Source: an uncultured Rubrivivax sp. (GTDB lineage: Bacteria; Pseudomonadota; Gammaproteobacteria; Burkholderiales; Burkholderiaceae_C). Taken from it: a stretch of DNA of 12,262 nt. Below are positions 7,405-12,262 of this stretch, piece by piece. Both the position numbers and the translations under genes were made by a program. A model generated the notes under the pieces. It saw only the letters and a list, made by a program, of their open reading frames with translations. It was not told the DNA's origin and ran no database searches. Every line of letters begins with the position of its first letter. The first letter of the stretch is position 1. The DNA lies in NCBI GenBank assembly GCA_937967345.1, contig CALBTN010000440.1, positions 1 to 12,262 on the forward strand. The letters run 5' to 3'.

Positions 7405-8094
7405 ATGATCGGCGAGGCCACGCGCATCCTGGCGATCCGGCACGGTCAGACGGCCTGGAACGCGACCGGCGTCGTCCAGGGCCACACCGACATCGGGCTG
7501 GACGCATTGGGGCTGTGGCAGGCCGAGCGGCTGGCCAGCGCGCTGGCCGACGAGCCGCTGCACGCGATCTACAGCAGCGACCTTGCGCGAGCGCGTCAGA
7601 CCGCGGCGCCGCTGGCGGCGCGGCACGGGCTGGCGCCGCGGCTCGACGCCGGGCTGCGCGAGCGCGGCTTCGGCGAGTTCGAGGGCCTGACTTTCGCCCA
7701 GGTGGAGCAGCGCTGGCCCGAGCAGGCGGCGGCGTGGCGGCGGCGCGATGCGAACTGCGGCGCGCCCGGCGGCGAGCTGCTACGCGACTTCGCCGAGCGC
7801 GCGGCCGCCGCGGCCACGCGCCTGGCCGGCGCGCACCCCGGGCAGTGCATTGCGCTGGTCACGCACGGCGGCGTGCTCGACGTGCTGTACCGCCAGGCCA
7901 CGCGCGTCGCGCTGGACGCGCCGCGCAGTTGGCCGCTGGCCAACGCCAGCATCAACCGCTTGCTGTACTCGCACCAGGGTCTGATGCTGGTGGGGTGGGG
8001 GGATGTCGGGCACCTGGAAACCGCTGCACCAGCCAGCGGCAGATTGCCCTGCTCTGTCAGCGCCAGCAGTGCGCGACGCCGTCGCTGCCGCTGA
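7405..8094 (+). CDS. Histidine phosphatase family protein (phosphoglycerate mutase-like)
   Basis: A 229-residue cytoplasmic protein of the histidine phosphatase superfamily, which forms a phosphohistidine intermediate on the RHG motif. Visible catalytic parts are RHGQT at 12-16 (His13 nucleophile), SSDLARARQT at 57-66 (second Arg), LRERGFGEFEG at 84-94 (acid Glu86) and VTHGG at 152-156 (second His154). The substrate is unknown: it could act on small phosphoesters or resemble cobalamin-pathway phosphatases, and no cobalamin genes are nearby. No other in-frame start was found just upstream, and the Shine-Dalgarno is weak. From memory, homologues end near the GWGDVGHLE stretch (197-205); here about 24 further Ser/Arg-rich residues follow and overlap the 3' end of convergent pilE by 38 bases. 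It lies 31 bases after the DUF1840 gene and is probably co-transcribed. Confidence 0.9.
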   Translation: MIGEATRILAIRHGQTAWNATGVVQGHTDIGLDALGLWQAERLASALADEPLHAIYSSDLARARQTAAPLAARHGLAPRLDAGLRERGFGEFEGLTFAQVEQRWPEQAAAWRRRDANCGAPGGELLRDFAERAAAAATRLAGAHPGQCIALVTHGGVLDVLYRQATRVALDAPRSWPLANASINRLLYSHQGLMLVGWGDVGHLETAAPASGRLPCSVSASSARRRRCR

Positions 8095-8095
8095 C
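8056..8095. terminator. Hairpin holding both convergent stop codons; possible bidirectional terminator
   Basis: GTCAGCG, a C, then CAGC (8056-8067) pairs with GCTG, a C, then CGCTGAC (8084-8095): 11 of 12 bp, one C-C mismatch, 16-base loop. The left arm contains TCA (8057-8059), the minus-strand TGA of pilE; the right arm contains TGA (8092-8094), the stop of the histidine phosphatase. No T-run follows on either side, so intrinsic termination is uncertain, but the position between convergent genes suits a two-way transcription block. Confidence 0.4.
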
Positions 8096-8500
8096 GCCGC
8101 GCGTGCCGGCCTGGTTCAGCGACAGCGTGCCGCAGCCGGCATCGACGCTGGCCTGCGCGCCCTGTGGCGTGGCGGTCAGGCTGAAGCTGCGCTGCGCTAC
8201 GGCGGCCAGTGCGATGGTGTAGCGCGCCGAAGTGCGGTCGCGGCAGTCGGTGTTCGGCAACGCGGTGGCCGCGCCGGCGTTCTGGTCGTAGCGCAGGTTG
8301 GTCAGGTATACGCGCTCCATGAACTGTCCCATCTCGACCAGGCAGGCGGATGCGGCGGCGCGCTGCGTGCGCGCCACGTAGCGCTGGTAGCTCGGCAGCG
8401 CGACTGCGGCGAGGATCGCGACCACGGCCACGGTGATCATCAGCTCGATCAGCGTGAAGCCGCCGCTGGCTCGGGCGGGGTTGAGTTGGCGTGCGGGCAT
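8057..8500 (-). CDS. pilE: Type IV pilus minor pilin PilE
   Basis: A 147-residue type IV prepilin. A short basic leader ends in Gly14, followed by FTLIELMITVAVVAILAAVA: the prepilin peptidase PilD would cut after Gly14 and methylate Phe1, and Glu5 of the mature protein is present. The hydrophobic helix anchors the subunit in the inner membrane before assembly and packs in the pilus core. The globular part has four cysteines, including the C-terminal pair in AGCGTL and AHCWR that can form the D-region disulfide. The mature length, about 133, suits a minor pilin. The alternative ATG at 8509 adds three residues (MPD), but the GGAG at 8513-8510 touches that ATG directly and lies nine bases before the one at 8500, so 8500 is preferred. 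It follows pilY1 by about 20 bases, as in other PilY1 operons. Confidence 0.92.
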   Translation of the reverse strand: MPARQLNPARASGGFTLIELMITVAVVAILAAVALPSYQRYVARTQRAAASACLVEMGQFMERVYLTNLRYDQNAGAATALPNTDCRDRTSARYTIALAAVAQRSFSLTATPQGAQASVDAGCGTLSLNQAGTRGVSGSDGVAHCWR

Positions 8501-8509
8501 GTCTGGCAT

Positions 8510-8513
8510 CTCC
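8510..8513 (-). promoter_or_regulatory. Shine-Dalgarno site deciding the pilE start
   Basis: GGAG on the minus strand lies between the pilY1 stop and pilE. Its spacing is nine bases to the ATG at 8500 and zero to the ATG at 8509, which argues for the inner start. Confidence 0.55.
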
Positions 8514-8520
8514 GGGCGTG

Positions 8521-11500
8521 TCAGTTCTGCCGCACGATCTCGCGCCAGGCGATGCGCCCTGTGCGGATGGGGTTGTTGGCGCCGACGCTTCGGATCTGGC
8601 CGCTGGTGCCACTGGCGATCAGCCGGTTGCCGATCAGGATCGCCTCGCTGGGCAGATTGTTGTCCGGGCTGATCGAGCCGATCACCACTTTTTTGCCCGC
8701 CACCGTCAGCGCGTCATCCAGCGTGAAGCTGCCGTCCTTGTTGGCGTCGAAGAAGGCCGACTTGGTGCTGGCGCCGGAGAACGGATCGATGGCGTTGAGG
8801 AAGCCGCCGCCGCCGGGCACGCAGATGTCGTTGGTCGGCACGATCGAGGTCGCCAGCAGCACGCTGCCGAGGAACTTGTTGTCCGACACGATGCGCTCGC
8901 CGTTGGCGACGCCGTCCGAGGGCACCAGGTCGATCATCCAGCCGCGCTTGCCCGCCATGTCGCCGGCCGTGGCGGTAGAAAAGGTGCGCGCCGTGCTGCC
9001 CGAAACCACGGCCTCGGCGGTGATGTAGCGCGACTTCAGCGTGGTGCGGTCGGAAATCTGCGTGCCGTCGTCGACCAGTCCGTACCAGGTCTGCACCGAC
9101 TTGTCGGTGACGTCGGTGCTGATCAGGTATTGCCCGGTGCCGACGAAGACGAACACCTTGCCGAAATTCGGGTCACCCTTGCGCGTGTTCAGCCCCACGC
9201 TGATGCCGCCGGTGATCGGCTGGCGCACGCTGAACGCGTCCATGGCCACGAACAGCGGCTGCGGCGCGGCGGAAGTGCCGAAGGCCGGGCCCCAACTAGC
9301 CGAGTTGCTCGCGCTCAGGTCCCACTTCCACACGTTGCCGAGTCGGTCGCCGGCGTAGGCCACGTCCAGCGTGCCGTCGGCGTCCTTGTCCCAGCCGCGC
9401 GCCGAGGCCAGCCCGTTGGATGCGCTGCTCGAGCCGGCCTGGGTGTCGAGCTTGCGGATCAGCGCGCCGGTTTCGATGTCGATGATGAACAGCACCGCAC
9501 GCTCGCTGGCACCGTTGTAGCCGTTGCCCACCAGCACCGCGGTCTTGCCGTTGTTCAGCTTGGCAACGAAGGGCTTGCCCAGCGACACGCCCAGGTCGGC
9601 CTCCGAGTACTCCCACAGCACATTGCTGGCGGCAAAGCTGGCCGGCGTCGACACGTCCAGCGCGAACAAGGTCTTGCCGCCGCGTCCGAGCGTGCCGACC
9701 AGGATGTTCTTGCCCGATGTCTCGTTGCGGGTCGAGACCGTGACCTCGCCGTCGACGAAGTACTCGTGGCTGTAGGACGGACTGCTCAGCTTGTACAGCC
9801 GGTCCATCAGCGCGTTGGGGACGTAGGCGAACAGTTCGTTGCCGGTGTCGGCGTCGAAGGCGTGCAGCATGCCGTCGTTGGCACCGACGTACAGCGTGCG
9901 TGTGTCGGACACGTAGTAGGGCGACGAGCTGATGATGTCGCCGAGCACGCGGGTGCGCTTGCGCAGTGGCCCCGTGGCTTCCTCGTTCGTGGTGTCGCCG
10001 CGCATCCAGTCGATGCGCGCCTGCGCGCACGCCGCCCCGGTGCCCAGCGCGCCGCCGCAGCTGCCGGTGGCCAGCAGGCCCTGTTGCGTGGCGTCCAGGT
10101 CGGTCAGCAGCTTGAATGCCACGCCGCCGCTGCCCGGCTTGTAGGTGAACACCTTGCGCGCCGATGGCGCGGCGAAGCGGCCGGCGTCGTTGGTGCTCCA
10201 TTGCGACACCATCGTGCCGTCCTGCTTGGGCTTGAGCGCTTCGAGCTCGCCCGACCAGTCGGTGCTGTCGAAGCGGCCCTGGTAAACGCGGCTGCCGTCG
10301 TTGATCGCGGTCGAGTTCTGCGACACCGCACCGAAGGCCGAGGTCTTGCGGAACACGTCGTCGAAGATCGACTTGAACGCGGCTTCGAGCGACGCGGTGT
10401 TGTCCGCGCTGTAGGCGGTGCCGGTGCCCCCGGCCGCGGCGATGGCATCCAGCGTGGTCGGGTCGGTGCCGAAGGGCAGCGCGAAGCCGATGACGTAGGT
10501 CTCGATGCCGGCGGCCTTCAGCGCGGCGGCGGCGGCGGCGGTCTGTGCGATCGCGGTCGAGGGCACGGCAACCAGCGCGCCGTTCTTGTCGGTGGACGGC
10601 AACCCGTCGGTGAGCAGGATGACGAAGTCCTTGCCGCAGGAGTTGGGCAGCGGGTAGCAGCTCGCGGTGTAGCCCTCGCTGGTGTTGTTCCAGCTGCCGC
10701 CGCCGCCCTTGAAGTAGTCCTTGGCGGTGTACAGAGTGCCTTCCAGCGGCGTCAGCCCGGCGTTCTTGATGCCGCTGGAGGTGCACGGCGACGGATCGCC
10801 GGGGATGTTGCAGGCCAGCTTGGCCTTGATCGTGTTGCCCTGTGTCGTGTCCAGCGCCTTGATCGGCACTTCGAGATAGCCGCGACCGGGCGAGTCGTTG
10901 CGCAGCCAAGTACGGCCGACGACGTTCCAGGACATCAATTTGCCGAAGTCGAGAATGCCCTGGGCGAAGTCGCTGTCGGTCGGGTGGAAGGTATAGCTGT
11001 TGCCGCCGCCGCTGTAGCCCTGCGCGGCCTCCGAGGTGGCGTTGTTCCAGGTGGGAAGCGCATTGCTGGTGCCGGTCTTGGTCGGAAAGCAGCGATAGCT
11101 GTCCCACGGCCCACTTGAAGGGTTCTCGCCGTTGTTGAATGCGTTCGCGGTGGGCGAATAGCAATAGCGGTTGCCCTGGCTGCTGCCGGCGTAAAACGGC
11201 AGCGCCACGTTGTAGTAGACGTATTCGCCGGGTGAGCTGACGTTCGGCATTCGAAAGCGCTTGTGCGTCGCGCTGTCACGTGCGCCGGTCCAGCTCGGGT
11301 CGTAGGTCGCCGGGTCGTAGCTGGCGTCGTAGGGTGAGTTGTGCAGATAGTTGTCCGAAGGCGTGTTCTGCTTGTAGCGCATCAAGCCGAGGTTGACCCG
11401 GTTCTTGTAGGTGGTGGTCAGGTTGCGCACCACGCCGCGTGCGATCTCGGACTTGCTGTCCGGGCTGTTGCTGCCCACCGCTGCGCCGGAGGCGTCCTCG

Positions 11501-11694
11501 TCCATGCTGTTCGAGTTGTCCAGGATCACCAGCAGGTTGGCCTTGCCGCTGACCAGATACAGCGGGTTGTTGCCGATGGGCACACCGGCCGTTGCGGGCA
11601 AGCCGCATGCGGCCAGCGTCAGCGCGAGGGCGGTGGCGCGGCGCGTCGTGGGCCTCGGTGCGCGGCAGTGAATGGCGCGGCGGGTCTGGTGCAT
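8521..11694 (-). CDS. pilY1: Type IV pilus tip adhesin / biogenesis factor PilY1
   Basis: A 1057-residue exported protein that with the minor pilins primes pilus assembly, counteracts retraction and mediates surface contact. A basic N-terminus and hydrophobic segment (about 19-34) end at ATAG (35-37/38), a signal peptidase site. A von Willebrand A-like domain carries a MIDAS motif DNSNS at 59-63 and LTDG at 361-364. The C-terminal beta-propeller begins around 585 (ISSSPYYV, YVGANDGMLHAFD) and runs to about 1000. It contains the PilY1 calcium loop DKDADGTLD at 769-777 and a second EF-hand-like loop DANKDGSFTLDD at 983-994. The ATG at 11694 is chosen because a GAAGG lies upstream and the signal peptide starts there; the frame is open further upstream, but that part overlaps pilX in another frame. 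Length suits the family. The N-terminal half is less GC-rich than the neighbouring c-di-GMP genes. It follows pilX by 44 bases. Confidence 0.95.
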   Translation of the reverse strand: MHQTRRAIHCRAPRPTTRRATALALTLAACGLPATAGVPIGNNPLYLVSGKANLLVILDNSNSMDEDASGAAVGSNSPDSKSEIARGVVRNLTTTYKNRVNLGLMRYKQNTPSDNYLHNSPYDASYDPATYDPSWTGARDSATHKRFRMPNVSSPGEYVYYNVALPFYAGSSQGNRYCYSPTANAFNNGENPSSGPWDSYRCFPTKTGTSNALPTWNNATSEAAQGYSGGGNSYTFHPTDSDFAQGILDFGKLMSWNVVGRTWLRNDSPGRGYLEVPIKALDTTQGNTIKAKLACNIPGDPSPCTSSGIKNAGLTPLEGTLYTAKDYFKGGGGSWNNTSEGYTASCYPLPNSCGKDFVILLTDGLPSTDKNGALVAVPSTAIAQTAAAAAALKAAGIETYVIGFALPFGTDPTTLDAIAAAGGTGTAYSADNTASLEAAFKSIFDDVFRKTSAFGAVSQNSTAINDGSRVYQGRFDSTDWSGELEALKPKQDGTMVSQWSTNDAGRFAAPSARKVFTYKPGSGGVAFKLLTDLDATQQGLLATGSCGGALGTGAACAQARIDWMRGDTTNEEATGPLRKRTRVLGDIISSSPYYVSDTRTLYVGANDGMLHAFDADTGNELFAYVPNALMDRLYKLSSPSYSHEYFVDGEVTVSTRNETSGKNILVGTLGRGGKTLFALDVSTPASFAASNVLWEYSEADLGVSLGKPFVAKLNNGKTAVLVGNGYNGASERAVLFIIDIETGALIRKLDTQAGSSSASNGLASARGWDKDADGTLDVAYAGDRLGNVWKWDLSASNSASWGPAFGTSAAPQPLFVAMDAFSVRQPITGGISVGLNTRKGDPNFGKVFVFVGTGQYLISTDVTDKSVQTWYGLVDDGTQISDRTTLKSRYITAEAVVSGSTARTFSTATAGDMAGKRGWMIDLVPSDGVANGERIVSDNKFLGSVLLATSIVPTNDICVPGGGGFLNAIDPFSGASTKSAFFDANKDGSFTLDDALTVAGKKVVIGSISPDNNLPSEAILIGNRLIASGTSGQIRSVGANNPIRTGRIAWREIVRQN
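8713..8748 (-). other. Second EF-hand-like loop of PilY1 (residues 983-994)
   Basis: The twelve residues DANKDGSFTLDD fit an EF-hand/dockerin-type loop: Asp1, Asn3, Asp5, Gly6, Ser7 and Asp12. It lies near the end of the propeller, after the CVPGGGG and DPFSG motifs. A second calcium site is inferred from the pattern only. Confidence 0.55.
9364..9390 (-). other. Calcium-binding loop of PilY1 (residues 769-777)
   Basis: The nine residues DKDADGTLD match the DxDxDGxxD pattern of the calcium site known in Pseudomonas aeruginosa PilY1, where calcium binding and release controls pilus extension and retraction. All acidic ligands are present, so calcium regulation is expected here. Confidence 0.8.
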
Positions 11695-11738
11695 GGATGG
11701 GGCCTTCACAGGTGGCGGCAAGGGGATGGGCGCGGCCG

Positions 11739-12262
11739 TCAATGGGTGGCGACGTCCGACTGCACGATCACGTTGGCGCGGCCGTCGTCGGCGCTGCGCC
11801 CGGTGACGCGGTAGCGCGGGGTGCGGCAGTTCGGCTGGCGCGGGATCTCCTGGCCGCAGGCGGTCCAGTTTTCGCCGTCGCCGTAGCGCTCGACGATGGC
11901 CGAAGGTGTTGGCGTGCCGGCCGAGACCGACGCCGCCGTGTTGCGCCAGCCGGTGAAGGCTTCGTCGCTCCAGCGCGCGGCTGCGCTCGCGGCGGGCATT
12001 GCGCAGTAGCCGTTGCTGCAAGCGGTGTTGGGGAAGCTGCCGGCGGTGGCGGCCGCCGCGCGCTCCTCGGCCTCGCGCAGCGCAGTCTCCGCGCCCTGGA
12101 AGCCCAGATTGCGATCGTGGCTGGCCGCGCTCATGCGCGACTCCAGCGCCACCGAGCGCATCGAGCCCAGTCCGAGCACCATGACCAGCGCCAGCAGGAT
12201 CAGGCTGACGATCAACGAGAAGCCGCGCTGGCGGCAACGCGCGCTTGCGGTTCGGTGAAGAC
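11739..12262 (-). CDS. pilX: Type IV pilus minor pilin PilX (partial, start codon outside window)
   Basis: 173 residues are visible; the frame runs past the right edge, so the start codon is missing. The visible part opens with a basic leader ending RQRG, then FSLIVSLILLALVMVLGLG: a class III signal cut after Gly. Position 5 of the mature protein is Val, not Glu, as is usual in the PilX N-terminal family, so this is not decay. The conserved MRSVALESRM stretch and a DRNLGFQGAE helix follow; TACSNGYC, TACG and PNC supply cysteines, and the C-terminus has RYRVTGR and VIVQS, like other PilX proteins. A TTG lies inside the mature helix and is not the true start, because it would cut off the prepilin signal. 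PilX works with PilY1, encoded 44 bases downstream, at the pilus tip and priming complex. pilV and pilW are expected beyond the edge. Confidence 0.9.
   Translation of the reverse strand, partial: LHRTASARCRQRGFSLIVSLILLALVMVLGLGSMRSVALESRMSAASHDRNLGFQGAETALREAEERAAAATAGSFPNTACSNGYCAMPAASAAARWSDEAFTGWRNTAASVSAGTPTPSAIVERYGDGENWTACGQEIPRQPNCRTPRYRVTGRSADDGRANVIVQSDVATH

Noticed and set aside
8491..11118. 875-codon plus-strand open frame
   Set aside because: Antisense to pilY1, which has clear family motifs throughout; the shadow has none.
11695..12237. Upstream extension of the PilY1 frame
   Set aside because: It overlaps pilX in another frame, has Arg/Pro/Ala shadow composition, and would bury the signal peptide that starts at 11694.
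2097..12262. Functional link between the c-di-GMP enzymes and PilY1
   Set aside because: PilY1 affects c-di-GMP signalling in Pseudomonas, but here the genes lie on opposite strands with an unrelated operon between them; proximity alone is weak.

Overview
The window looks like a chromosomal segment of a very GC-rich betaproteobacterium, probably Burkholderiales (Leptothrix/Rubrivivax/Methylibium-like). The grounds are the strong G/C third-position bias, a DUF1840 protein (a family I know mainly from Burkholderiales), and a type IV pilus minor-pilin cluster ordered pilX-pilY1-pilE. This is inference from gene content; no rRNA or other marker is present. I see no tRNA, rRNA, CRISPR array, insertion sequence, phage gene or attachment site.

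Layout. (1) Bases 1-1909, minus strand: the 5' part (636 codons) of a large, cysteine-rich exported protein of unknown family that runs off the left edge. It is easy to miss because no stop codon lies in the window and long ORFs occur on its other strand. (2) About 190 bases of divergent intergenic DNA. (3) Bases 2097-5566, plus strand: two c-di-GMP signalling genes joined by an ATGA overlap. They encode a DUF3391/HD-GYP phosphodiesterase and a PAS-PAS-GGDEF-EAL protein whose cyclase motif is altered (GGDQF) while its EAL site looks intact, so both products are predicted to degrade c-di-GMP. (4) A 236-base GC-rich gap with tandem hairpins. (5) Bases 5803-8094, plus strand: a cyclopropane-fatty-acid-synthase-type methyltransferase, overlapped (ATGA) by a DUF1840 gene, then a histidine phosphatase. 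(6) Bases 8057-12262, minus strand: pilE, pilY1 and the 5'-truncated pilX, the distal part of a minor-pilin operon transcribed toward the histidine phosphatase. The two convergent genes overlap by 38 bases, and each stop codon lies in one arm of the same hairpin.

How the genes work together. The pilus block makes minor pilins and the calcium-binding tip adhesin PilY1, which prime pilus assembly and contact surfaces. The c-di-GMP pair would lower c-di-GMP and so favour motility; a link between the two blocks is possible but rests only on their lying a few kilobases apart. The methyltransferase modifies membrane lipids. The left-edge gene is the least explained item and the best candidate for something undescribed.
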